This document shows, one piece after another, positions 45,093 through 55,283 of a stretch of 64,000 bases of DNA. How positions within the stretch are numbered: the stretch's first letter is position 1; every line of letters begins with the position of its first letter. The DNA is from Usnea hakonensis (taxonomy: Eukaryota; Ascomycota; Lecanoromycetes; Lecanorales; Parmeliaceae), in assembly GCA_013423325.1 (NCBI GenBank), contig BLJB01000174.1, positions 1 to 64,000 on the forward strand, read 5' to 3'. Position numbers and translations under genes: made by a program. The notes under the pieces were generated by a model. It made no database searches, was not told the DNA's origin, and saw only the letters and a list, made by a program, of their open reading frames with translations.

Positions 45093-46700
45093 ATGGATGC
45101 GCAACTGCGAGCTGCGTGGTGCGATGTGCTAGGCCTGGAAACGTCAGACATCAGCAATGATAGTAACTTTTTCACCAAAGGGGGTGACTCCGTGACGGCG
45201 ATGCGCCTTGTTACAGCGGTACGAGAGAGAAATATCGCCCTGGACGCCCAGATCATATTCAAATATCCAGGATTTATGGACATGGCAAAACACTGTCGTC
45301 CAATGGAGCCTGATAATGAAAGCGGAGTCGATACCAGACCAATTGGAAATGTTATTCAGGCTTGTGCTGAGATTTGTGATGTTCAACCAGATTTGATCGA
45401 AGACGTTTTCCCAGCTACGGAATTCCAGCTCATGGTTTTCCATCAGCACATAGCCTCCGGAGCTATGATGCTCCAGACAGTGTTTGAAATCGTGGGCGCA
45501 TTTGATCGAGACTTGCTGCGCCAGGTGTGGCAGATGCTGCACGACAAGAACCAAATCTTGCGCACAAGGCTTGTGGAACATGGTGGCCAACTTCTGCAAG
45601 TTGTCGTCAATGACACGATTCATTGGGGCGATGATTGCAATTTGGCCAGATACAAGGCTTCTGACATGAGCAAACGTGTTGGTTCCGGCGGTGCTCTCTT
45701 CAGATATGCTACCGTGAGCGAAGGTGAAAAGAACTTCCTCGTCTGGACCTGTCACCACGGTGGCTTCGACGGTTGGACCCGACGTCTGATCATGGACAAG
45801 TTTCAAGAAGTCCTGTTGGACTTGACAAAGCTGACGAGCGAGCCACACGGCCCGACTTTCAAAAGCTTTGTTACGTGGGCCCAATCGCAATCCCACAGAA
45901 AGAGCCAGGCAGCGGCATTTTGGGCGCAGTACCTGGACGGGTATAGGATCCTCAAGGGCATCCAATCTTCATCGTCGAACTTTGTACCTCTCATCTCCTC
46001 GCAGCTTTGTAAGACGCTACACGTGAGGAGGACATTAGGGTCGACTTCGACTGTTACACTATCCACCTTTGGGCATGCTGCGTGGGCCGTGGCGATAGGG
46101 AGCCTTTGGAACGTCAATGACGTCTTATTTGTGACGGTGAAGATGGGGCGCCAAATGTCAAGAGACAGCCCGCTTCCCAAAGTGGAGTCAATCATGGGAC
46201 CCATGATGATGGTGAATCCCGTACGCGCAGACCTAGGCAAGGACAGGACAGTGGGACAGTTTCTGCAACAAATGCAGCTTCAGCTGATCGCTCCTACCCC
46301 CTTCGAGCACGAGGGTCTCTTGGCCTTAATGCAACAGTTTGGCCGGGGAGTCGTCCTACCGGGTATGATCGATTGGCATCCTCTCGGGAGCGACATCTTT
46401 TCTCGAACTTTGCGACACAAAACCTCAAACGGCGAAACAAGCTACCTCCAGCCACGGAGGGACCTGTCGGTAAATTTTACGATAAACTCCAGTATGCTGG
46501 TGGATATCTACGAGCACCAAGATTACTTGGACGTGAGGGTCTCTTACGACGCGAGCATATGGGAGGAGAAGCTCGTGGGCAAGCTCGTGGACAGCTTTGC
46601 AGATATTTTGACCAAGATGCTTTTGTCAAGGGAGAGCCAAGTGGGTGAGCTTTTATCAAGCGGAGCTACTGGAACGAAAATGTCCAAAAGCCGTTTGTAG
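45093..46700 (+). CDS. Stand-alone NRPS-like carrier-condensation (T-C) didomain protein
   Basis: A single-exon 535-residue protein in a good start context (CACCATGG). Residues 1-70 are a peptidyl carrier domain; Ser33 in FFTKGGDSVTAM is the phosphopantetheine site. Residues 100-515 form a condensation domain with an intact HHxxxDG active site (HHGGFDG, residues 221-227) and a later FGHAAWAVAI / DVLFVTVKMGR region. There is no adenylation, thioesterase or reductase domain. The last residues are SKSRL: -SRL fits the PTS1 consensus. T-C pairs normally occur inside or at the end of NRPSs (for example siderophore synthetases); a free-standing one needs a partner that loads Ser33. The divergent AMP ligase is the obvious candidate. 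Confidence 0.92.
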   Translation: MDAQLRAAWCDVLGLETSDISNDSNFFTKGGDSVTAMRLVTAVRERNIALDAQIIFKYPGFMDMAKHCRPMEPDNESGVDTRPIGNVIQACAEICDVQPDLIEDVFPATEFQLMVFHQHIASGAMMLQTVFEIVGAFDRDLLRQVWQMLHDKNQILRTRLVEHGGQLLQVVVNDTIHWGDDCNLARYKASDMSKRVGSGGALFRYATVSEGEKNFLVWTCHHGGFDGWTRRLIMDKFQEVLLDLTKLTSEPHGPTFKSFVTWAQSQSHRKSQAAAFWAQYLDGYRILKGIQSSSSNFVPLISSQLCKTLHVRRTLGSTSTVTLSTFGHAAWAVAIGSLWNVNDVLFVTVKMGRQMSRDSPLPKVESIMGPMMMVNPVRADLGKDRTVGQFLQQMQLQLIAPTPFEHEGLLALMQQFGRGVVLPGMIDWHPLGSDIFSRTLRHKTSNGETSYLQPRRDLSVNFTINSSMLVDIYEHQDYLDVRVSYDASIWEEKLVGKLVDSFADILTKMLLSRESQVGELLSSGATGTKMSKSRL

Positions 46701-47381
46701 AGGGAACAGGAGTGTTTTCTCAACTACTCTCATCCATAAAATATTGAAAGCGACCAATAGTGTATGTAGTACACGCTTTGCGATGGATATCAATAGTATC
46801 AAAAGTGAGACGGTTGCGTTGTGTTTGAGCACGCGAGCCAAAACGCAGATCTTTAGATCTACAAAAATCTACACGAATAAGGTTAGGCACTTAGAATAGC
46901 GCACGGCAAAGGCTTAGGGAAGGCTTCCATTATTAGTTCTCCCGAGATCAGTCAAATAAAGTAGGTAGCTCAAGATTCACTTCATAAACCCACGGAACAA
47001 TAATATACATAGAGAGGAAGATGGAGTAAAGATGGAGTCTACTCCAAGAACCTAAGTAAGGGTCCCAGTTGGCCCTGAAACGGTGCAAATGTTCTTATTT
47101 TTGGTTTCGATGTGACGTGCATGTACTTGTAACCTACCGCCGGCATGTTTAACTGTCCGTCGGTGGGCGGAAGGATAGCAATCGATCTACACTCTCACAG
47201 GATTCTCGGCTGGAATCTTTACTCCAGCTTTGACATCATCCATCTCCATATGTAACCTCTCTCTCTCTCTTTCAACATTAATATCTTCAATTCAAATGAA
47301 AGCCCCCTTCTTCTTCCCTTTGTTCTCACAACCTCCCATCAACCACTCTCTCCGCCCTCACCACCAGAAACCTCGACAATA
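46701..47381. other. Intergenic, no gene seen
   Basis: Spacer between the T-C gene and the membrane-protein gene, with pyrimidine-rich promoter-like DNA near 47240-47380. Confidence 0.5.
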
Positions 47382-48352
47382 ATGTCTTCCTCTCCCCCCT
47401 CCCCCTTCGAACCCAAACCCACCAACGATTCAACCAACGCCAACGACATTTCCCCCAAAGACCCCATCGCCCGCATCCCCCTCAACCTGCGCAACCACAT
47501 CCCCACCATCGCCCTCCAAGCCTCCATCATCATCTTCACGAGCGGCGTCCTCCCCTTAGTCGGCTACTTCGCCCTCCACTACAACACCACCCTCAAAACA
47601 ACCTACATCCTCTCCATCTTCACCCCCATCTTCGGCGTCGTGAGCCTCTACTCCTTCATCCTCCGCACCGTCCGCCTCGCCAAGAAATCATCCACCTGCC
47701 GCCCGCTGGGCAGCACAGGCGCCTGGACGCTCGACTACTTTGACTGGAATTTCGCCTTTGGCTTCGTCGTCGTATCCGTCATCATCGCCATTGGCATCAG
47801 CCGGAATCCTTCCAGCGTCAAGATCACTTCTCTGCCTTTGAGCATACTCCTCCTCTTGGTGTGCGGCCAGCTCGTCCTCATCAATCCGTTACGAGCGCTC
47901 GGTGTCCGGGCTCCGTTCCGCTTCAGCTCCATCGCAAGAGGAGACCCATTGAGACCGGCTGTGTATATCATCGCGGAAGACGTCGTCGCCGTGGACGGAG
48001 AGCAGGGCGATGTATTTCGCGCACAGTGGAACGCGCGGTATGAGTCTAGCGTGCCGTTCCGGACATTGCTGGCACGATTGGACTGGTTGTGGGGCGTCAG
48101 TGGGGTGATACTCGCCGGGGCTATCATCGGAATCATCTTTGGCGTGAAAGAAGACTCTGTAGGATGGGCCGTCGGTACGTCATTCTCTCTCATATAATTC
48201 AGCCCCATCATCGAGAACTTATCCCTAACATGTGTTTTACAGGCTGGTCAGCGCCATGGATCTGGGCTGCGGTCATGATGATCATCACCATCGAGATGAC
48301 CAAATCTACATGCAGGCAAGAGAACGAGATGATCCGGGAAGTGAGCCCTTGA
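47382..48352 (+). CDS. Multi-pass membrane protein of unknown function
   Basis: Exons 47382-48174 and 48243-48352 give 300 residues. A Pro/Asn-rich N-terminus of about 40 residues precedes hydrophobic segments near 48-68, 75-100, 122-142, 150-172, 235-255 and 262-285. The second exon continues the last segment (GWSAPWIWAAVMMIITIEM). The family is common in filamentous ascomycetes but has no assigned role that I know. The 5' half is C-rich, drifting to G-rich at the 3' end. Confidence 0.8.
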
Positions 48353-49074
48353 GTCCTACCTACTCTTGGAGTCCTGGACCCAAACCCTTTCAGAGTCACA
48401 ACTTACGATTGCGCACGAGACACGATACGATCCCACAACGCCATCGATCCCCTACATACCCAATCCAATCAATCATAGCCATGGATGGAATACCATGACT
48501 GGAAAAAATCCCCATAGAGAATAAAGAAAAAAACCCCAACATCACATTTGCGGTGGATGCGCGCTTTACATCCCGCAAATCAGTCATGCCATGGAAGAAA
48601 TCATACATTCAGGATACCCCCTCTGTCTGTACTCTGTACTTTGTACGTTGAGCGCTTTTGCATGATGCGGTTTGGCATTCATGCGAGATACCATGCTTGC
48701 ATTATAGATGTGCCACATACGCAATGAAATAAGATACTTTATCCAAGAAACGGTCTTGACTCTTGAGCTATTGCAACGTTTTGAACCACATGCGCCATGA
48801 AACCCTCGCTATCCGAATCCAGACCTTTTCAAACTCAAGTCAATCCCTATCTATCTATTCTATGCTCTTTATCACCAAAGAGTCCCTAAACGTTCAATCA
48901 ATATAGGACCCCCCTCCTATACTCCCCCTTCCCCCAACCCAAGACAAGGTCATGACAACAAGCCACTTCCTACGCATCTCCTATATCATCAACAGATCTC
49001 CAGCCCTAAACTCATACCTCTCTGATGAACATATAAAAAGCCATAACTCATGATTAAATTAATCTCTATATACA
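48353..49074. other. Convergent intergenic region, C-rich on the right
   Basis: Non-coding. From about 48900 it is strongly C-rich (line 48901-48960: 26 C, 6 G), the left shoulder of the switch in the next gene. Confidence 0.6.
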
Positions 49075-49860
49075 CTACATCCCCCTCCCCCCCTCCCCCT
49101 CCAACTCAAACGGCTGTTCCGCAATCGTCGGCGGCTGCACCTGCTGTCCCCTAAACCCCCTCCCCGCCGCCGTCGGACTCTCCAACTCACTCATAACCGA
49201 ATCCCTCACATTCGTCCCCGGCCCCGTCTGCGCCGAAACCACCGACTGCCGATCCGACCCATTCACCACCCTCAACGCCCCCTGCTGTCCGTTCGTAGGC
49301 CCCCAGCCGCGGTAGACGCCCACAATGGGGGTGCCGTCGATCTCAGGGGATGTTTCATTATCCGCCGTGTGCGGGGACCCCATGTCGTTGCCTTTGTACA
49401 TGTATTCCATGGAGTTGCGGTAGTCGGGGGGTGGGGCGGCGTGGTATTGATGTTGGCGCTTGCGGCGGCGGCGGAGGAGGAGAAAGGAGGCGAGTGCGAT
49501 GAGGGCGATGAGAGCGACGCCGCCGGCGGCGCCTCCGCCGATTGCGGCGCTGTTGGTGTGGCTTGATGATGGTGATGATGAGCTAGAATCGGCGGCGGGG
49601 GGGATGGTGGACATTATCATGTTTGTGGTTGTTTGAAGGTTGCCGTCTGTCGTTATGATGGAGGTGATGGAGACGACGCTGACGAGGCTGGTTGGGGATT
49701 GCTTTGCGGCACCACCGCCGCCATTGTTGGTATTTGATGTAGTGGATGTAGTGGACGAGGAAGTCGATGTTGACGAAGGCGTGGTTGAACTTGATGTTGG
49801 TGACGATGATGTGGACGAAGTTGTGGTAGATGTCTGAGCTCCGTTTCCGAAAGGGTTGCC
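48900..49860. other. C-rich to G-rich composition switch
   Basis: Line 49081-49140 has 32 C and 10 G; line 49441-49500 has 8 C and 30 G (hand counts). The change is at about 49310-49335, inside the cytoplasmic-tail codons of the surface protein, and the C block starts in non-coding DNA. Confidence 0.85.
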
Positions 49861-50388
49861 GATTATGCCGACAGAAGCAGCTGCAGGGCCAGTAGTGCTT
49901 ATTGATGCGACAGAAAATCCCTTTTGCAAGGCGAAAAAGTCGGAGTTGCTGTTATCGCAGCAGACATTAGATGCGTCCCGGTTGTGGTCGCAGCACCATT
50001 GTCCCCCATGGCCTGAACATTGAAGAACAGCCTGGTCTCCAGCATCCGTGTTATCTGCCATTCAGTCAGCACACACATAGCAACAAAACGATCACATTTG
50101 TCAGAGCGAACCATCGGTGCAGATGCCCGGGCACCCTGAGGACGCCCAAGTCTTATCGGTGCATGTATAGCGGCCATAGTACTGTTCATTCTCTAGGTAG
50201 CAGAGGCCGTTGGACAGACATTGCCAGTTGAGCGGGCAGCAGAGGCCCTCGCCCTCTGAAGAGCACGGGTAATCTGTCGATGAGACGTCGCCATTTGGAT
50301 AGTAGCAAGTTTGACCGAAAACAATGTGCGGCAGCAGAATGCAGCTAGCGCATATTGCGCCACACGGCAACTTGGATATCAGCTTCAT
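49075..50388 (-). CDS. Single-pass surface protein, Mid2/WSC-like architecture
   Basis: Exons 50388-50112 and 50054-49075 give 418 residues. Residues 1-25 form a signal peptide ending VFG. A Cys-rich ectodomain follows (TCYYPNGDVSSTDYPC, EGLCCPLNWQCL, GYGRYTC-like, then QWCCDHN and VCCDN). A long Ser/Thr-rich stretch comes next, then one membrane helix (AAGGVALIALIALASFLLL) with a basic stop RRRRKR, then a cytoplasmic tail of about 140 residues. This layout is common to fungal wall-stress-sensor-like proteins, though the Cys pattern is not a classical WSC domain. Sensing is an inference. The donor of the single intron is G|GTTCGC. Confidence 0.82.
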
Positions 50389-51107
50389 AACATTATTGCA
50401 GCAGAGCAGTCAATAGCAGAAGAAATTAGACGACGAAGGATAGATATGAAAATGGTCAAGAGGCAGTAATGAGCGTCACTCGCGACGATAAGTGAAAAGA
50501 AGAAGAGAGAGTTCCGGCAAGCAAGGAAGTTGCAAGGTTATTGCCAAAACTTGTTGTATGTTTCGGCAACATGCAACATTATCAAACGTCGCATACTCCG
50601 CATGGCCCCAGGACCCCAAAGGCCCCAATCGAGCTTCTCGGCCGAAGCCAGTTGGTGTAATTGACCTATCGGAGGCCTCGAAATTGGAGGTCACGAAAAG
50701 AGAAAAGAGACCAAGGAACCTTGCAAAAGACATCATAATACATATAAATAATAATAGTAGTAGCAACGGCAACTGCAACTGCAATTTGGGGTTTGAAGAC
50801 GAAGCGGGGTGTCATTGCCCCGCTTCCCCGTTTGCCGCTTCTTAATTTGATGCGTTTTGACTCTTTGATGGAATAATAATAATAATAAAATTTTATGATG
50901 GTCTACTCGAGCAAAGCGGAAAGGGAGGGGGGATCATCCATGCAACGTGTGAGGCGCAGCATATAAGTACAGACATCATACATTGGAAATTGCCTAGCGG
51001 CTTCACATTTTAACCCTTAACCCAATTCAATATTGAGTGATACTACCCTACTTCACATAGACTACTCATACCGCTTGATTCACTTGCGCTTTTTGTCCCC
51101 TTTCAAC
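50389..51107. other. Divergent promoter region, no gene supported
   Basis: Lies between the surface protein (leftward) and the kinase (rightward). A 117-codon frame at 50492-50845 has no features. AAT triplet repeats lie near 50873-50888. Confidence 0.5.
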
Positions 51108-52499
51108 ATGGACGTGGAAGGGGACTTGATTTGGGGCGATGATAGCGAATCGCAAGTCTTTGCACAAGCTCACAGCCTTTCTCGCTGTCTTCTTTTCAGG
51201 TATTCTTTTGACTCGAAGCGTCCCCAGAGTCTTGCGAGCCGCATTGTCACTTGCTTCCATGACTTGCCTGTTAAGGATGCTTCCGACACGTTCCCCAACC
51301 GAGCCTCAATGCGTGAATCGCTGTATGCGTCGATACGTGAGGCGTGGAATCAATGTATGGCGCACCCATCTGCCACAACGCCAGATGTCACTATTGAGAT
51401 CTACGAGGATATAGAACGGCATAATCAATGGCGCATTTCGCACGAGAGCTTGTATAACAAATACCTGCAGTTTCTTTCGCCTCTGAGCCATGTTTTTCGG
51501 TGTGCGGAAGAGCAACTTCCAGTCTATGACACTGTGGATTATTCCAGCCTCATTCCGATCAGGCATCTTGGGGGGAGAGGCACGACTGCTTTAGTCCGCA
51601 GCTCGCAAAGCTCCGAAACTCTCGGCGTTTTCAAGGGGGTTGACTTTGGAACGTTTCTGGGGTCTCAGATTGCTTTCGAACATATGAAGGACACATGTTA
51701 TCGGGAGATCCGAACCATCTGCTCTCTATCCCCACACCCTCACATCATCCCTCCATCAAGCACATTCGTCACCGCAAAAAGTACTGATGAAGACAACAGA
51801 GTCCTCGTCTGTGGCGCTCTGTACCCGTATATGCAGCATGGCACAATAGATGATCAGATCGAGGACGCTAATGCCACTGGAGTTCGTCTACCTTTGTTTC
51901 AGAAAGCAGACTGGTGTTTCCAAATGGCTTCGGCGATCGCCCACACCCATCTCACGGCTCACACTTTTCATATGGACATCAAAACGGCCAACATCGTCCT
52001 GGACGCTCGCAAAGACTTGCTTCTGATCGATTGGGAACAGGGCGGAGCAAACCTGTATACCCTTGCGCCGGAGGCTGATGGGTCTTGGGATGTCCAAGAA
52101 GCGATTGCCGATTCGTCGTTCCCAGGGGCAACAGAATCGGCAAACTCGAAGCTGCTGTATAAGAAATACAGTGGTCCGGAGCGAGCTAACCTTGCCTGGA
52201 GTCGACCCAAGTGGAATGTCTTTCCAATTTGGAGGGACTCGCATCCTCGAGCCTTGGAGGCAGCTGAGGTCTTCAGCCTCGGTCGAACCATGTGGATGCT
52301 GTTAGAGCAGGTGACAGAGAGCGACATGGAGGATCATTTCGAAGTTGTCACCTGGAGCGATGCTGTACCGGACATTCCAGAGCTGTGGAAAGACGTTGTA
52401 AGTCGCTGTCTCGATCCTGATCCGAACGAGAGGATCAGCTTATTTGAATTGGTGGACTTCTGGGAAACGATGAAGGAAAAAGACTGGACATCATCTTAA
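51108..52499 (+). CDS. Protein-kinase-like protein with DWE in place of DFG
   Basis: A single-exon 463-residue protein from the ATG at 51108. The N-terminal 150 residues match no domain I know. The kinase fold begins near IRHLGGRGTTALV (glycine loop). The ATP-binding Lys lies in GVFKGVDF and the helix-C Glu in CYREIRTI. The catalytic loop is HMDIKTANIVLD (Asp and Asn kept, HRD Arg replaced by Met). The metal-binding motif is LIDWEQGG instead of DFG. An APE-like PERA follows, then LGRTMWMLLEQV and ISLFELVDFW. This is a fungal-specific kinase-like family in my recollection. The key Lys and both Asp are present, so catalysis is possible. Confidence 0.85.
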   Translation: MDVEGDLIWGDDSESQVFAQAHSLSRCLLFRYSFDSKRPQSLASRIVTCFHDLPVKDASDTFPNRASMRESLYASIREAWNQCMAHPSATTPDVTIEIYEDIERHNQWRISHESLYNKYLQFLSPLSHVFRCAEEQLPVYDTVDYSSLIPIRHLGGRGTTALVRSSQSSETLGVFKGVDFGTFLGSQIAFEHMKDTCYREIRTICSLSPHPHIIPPSSTFVTAKSTDEDNRVLVCGALYPYMQHGTIDDQIEDANATGVRLPLFQKADWCFQMASAIAHTHLTAHTFHMDIKTANIVLDARKDLLLIDWEQGGANLYTLAPEADGSWDVQEAIADSSFPGATESANSKLLYKKYSGPERANLAWSRPKWNVFPIWRDSHPRALEAAEVFSLGRTMWMLLEQVTESDMEDHFEVVTWSDAVPDIPELWKDVVSRCLDPDPNERISLFELVDFWETMKEKDWTSS

Positions 52500-53745
52500 G
52501 TGGCCGGACGATTATCTGGGCTTTGATCTCCCAGTACACATGAATACATCCTGCAGCATACTCATTTCGAGTTCAATTTGGACACCTTAGGAGATCGAGA
52601 AGCTTGGGAAGCTCCAAGAGTCGAGATGAAGGTAAGACTCTTTTGTACAGATTCATTTGCTTATGTCGGAAAGTCAAGCAATCTCTGGCCGTTCTCTACT
52701 TATGATGCAATCGCCTGCTACTTCTAACTTCCACCCACCGGACTCTTAGGCTATCCTTGTAGTCAATACAATAAAGCTCATCTACTTCAGGGACGTCTCT
52801 GCTAAGCACCCGGCTATCGCTGTCGTAAAGTCAGCATGAATTTGTGCCGCATCCGCTTCCAATCACGCCACATGAGCCAGCCTGCGAATTTGGATGATGT
52901 ATTCATGCTTCACGCGATTTTGGAAACAACTTGATACCAGATGGTAAAGCGCGTCTGAGAACGCAGTCAGATTGCACCATCAATGTGGTTTGAGCCATCC
53001 ATCGATGCAGATCATCAGGACATGGAGAAATCAAGAGGCTGGATGGTATATGAGGTGCAGCAAGCGCTTATCATTGATGTGTCAATAATGTATAGCAAGA
53101 AGGACGAAAGGATACGCTCACGGAAGACTCAAGAGTAAGATGATCTTTCTTTTTGAGTAAGCCTTAGGGCTCGGGCGGTGCGGGCACGTCCATGGCGCCG
53201 GTCTCCGCATCGCTCTGCTCCCCCAGACCATTCATTAGGCGCCAACGTTAGGGCGTCCTCTTAGCTTTTCAAGACACCGTTCCAGACCCCCATCCCCTCA
53301 AAAAGTACCCACTTTTTCAACGTTAGGGCGCTCCCGGCCTCGATTATCATGCATCATCATCATCATCGGCGTCCTGCCCGCAGCAGAGATAAGGCAATCT
53401 GCAAACATCGTCCAACTCTATTTTGTGTGAGCTTAACAAATTGGAGATGGATCTACGAGCTGCCTTTTCAGGAATATGCAAGCGTGACACTTGGCTTGCT
53501 TAGTGCAGTCAATTGGCAGGATGTGATTGACAGATAGGAAGCGAGATCTACCTTATATCAGTGTCATTTACTGCTTTAAGTATGGAGATCAGGGATTTGC
53601 ATGTTTTTGCTTTTCAATGTCCCATTCGTCATATATATACACACACCCCCCGCCAATAACTCGTTCAATTGGCCGTCTTTTGAGGACTCATTCAAATCAA
53701 GCTTTACCTCCAGAACCCATCCTCTCCCAACAGCAAACAAAAACC
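52500..53745. other. Intergenic, no gene supported
   Basis: About 1.2 kb. The word AACGTTAGGGCG occurs at 53244-53255 and again at 53319-53330. A short inverted repeat lies at about 53300-53316. C-rich from about 53640. Confidence 0.5.
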
Positions 53746-54300
53746 ATGCATCTCCTCACCCCAACCACAACCCTCCTCCTCTCCTACCTCCTCTCCCTCC
53801 TAACCCCCACAACCGCCCAAGTAAGCCCCACCACCCCCTCCAACAATCTTCCCAACCCACCCAACCCCAACTAACCCCCCCCTCCCCAAAGCTCCTCCCC
53901 CAAATCCTCCCCCGCCAAATCGGTTCCTCCCCCGCCTCCCCCTCCACAAGCACCTCCTCCGCCGCCGCCGCCGCCTCATCCGGCATCACCGGCGGTGGCG
54001 GCACCAATGCCGCAGGCGGCGGTCAAGAGGGCGGCGAGGGAGGCGCGTCGGGCGGTGGTGCGAACCCGGTGATTGCGGCGGGGAGTATGGGGCTTTCGAG
54101 TAGTATGACCACGACGACGGCTTCTATGATGACGGCTTCTAGTAAGGCTGGTGCTGGGGTGGGGGGGGCGAGGGCGACGCAGGGGGTTGGGGTTGTGGTT
54201 GTTGGGGCGGTGGGGGTTGTTGTTGGGTTTTTGTGAGGGGGGGAGGGAGGGGGGGGGGTGAAGGAGGGTTATTGATGGTTGGGGGGTGGAGCTGGCGATG
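53640..54300. other. C-rich to G-rich composition switch
   Basis: Line 53761-53820 has 36 C and 1 G; line 54181-54240 has 1 C and 35 G; line 54241-54300, beyond the stop codon, has 2 C and 38 G (hand counts). The change is at about 53995-54010. This is the sharpest example in the window. Confidence 0.95.
53746..54236 (+). CDS. Small secreted, probably GPI-anchored protein
   Basis: Exons 53746-53820 and 53892-54236 give 139 residues. Residues 1-24 form a signal peptide (LLLSYLLSLL, ending TTAQ). The middle is Ser/Ala then Gly-rich. A C-terminal hydrophobic tail (GVVVVGAVGVVVGFL) after a small-residue patch fits a GPI-attachment signal. Its composition follows the local C-to-G switch: Thr/Leu/Pro codons on the left, Gly/Val/Ala codons on the right. 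No domain. Confidence 0.7.
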
Positions 54301-55283
54301 AGATGATGGATGGGGTTTGTGGTATATTGTGTCTTGTTTTCTTTTTTTTTTTTCATTTGTTCTTTGCGGGAGGGCTGGTGATACAACGACGCAGAGACCC
54401 TGCATTGTGGAGATGAGAGAGAGATATATACCGAGATCATTCCTCGCAGAGACGTGGACCTCTATGACTTCTGCAGACCCCCTCCTTCCCTCCTTTTCCC
54501 CACCACTCTAACGAACAGAACGCAGTCTATGTATTTCCCGTGTACCTTACCGATCCTATCCCCTCACCCTTCCACCCAAGAAGAAGAAGAAGAAGAAAGC
54601 AAGACAATACTCCAAGGCACATCACAAAAACAGCTCAAATCCTGCGGTTATTTAAGAGAGATTGAGATAGAGTGGTTGGGCGTCCGCTCGAGGTGAAGGG
54701 AGATATGGTTGGTAATTTGGGGGGGGCGGTTGGGTATGCTATGAGAGTGAGAGAGAGAGAGAGAGAGAGAGGGAGGGAGAAAGAATTAGCGTCATGACCT
54801 ACCGTACAGTACCTTAAGTAGACAGGTGTACTTTTGCGGGAGAGTGTTTTGTGAGGACAATGTTTGTCCAATATGTCAACTCGAAAGCAGTGTTATAAAT
54901 GAAAATGCTCTCCTCTCACGAAGCTGGCTTGTAGAGCGCAGCTCACGGAATGCCCCTTTCCTGGCATTGCGGTTGGTAGTGAGATGACTTTGAAAAGGAT
55001 TGCTCGTTTTCTTACGGATGCTTGCATTGATTATGTACACGCCAACGCCACATGCTAGATTGTCCCGACATCATGAGTCCCAAAGCAACAAAGTGAGCCA
55101 ACGGTTTGTAAGTCAAAGGGTGCTTCGATGGTACAGCTAACGCATGCGATGCTCCAGCCTTTCAAACAAGGGGAATTCCAGTGCTTCCGTCAGGGTCATG
55201 ATCGATGCTCGTTTTAACGACCATTTGCTCGCAAAGCAGAAAATCTCATATTGCAAACGCCAACACCGAACGAGTCTACAAGG
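54237..55283. other. Convergent intergenic region
   Basis: G-rich at its left end, with runs that could form a G-quadruplex at about 54236-54290. A GA microsatellite lies at 54749-54770. No gene supported. Confidence 0.5.

Noticed and set aside
45144..45965. 273-codon minus-strand frame
   Set aside because: Antisense to the intact T-C protein, whose motifs are clear.
53756..54440. Minus-strand frames over the small GPI-type gene
   Set aside because: Low-complexity translations of the C/G switch; the plus-strand model has a signal peptide, intron and GPI-like tail.
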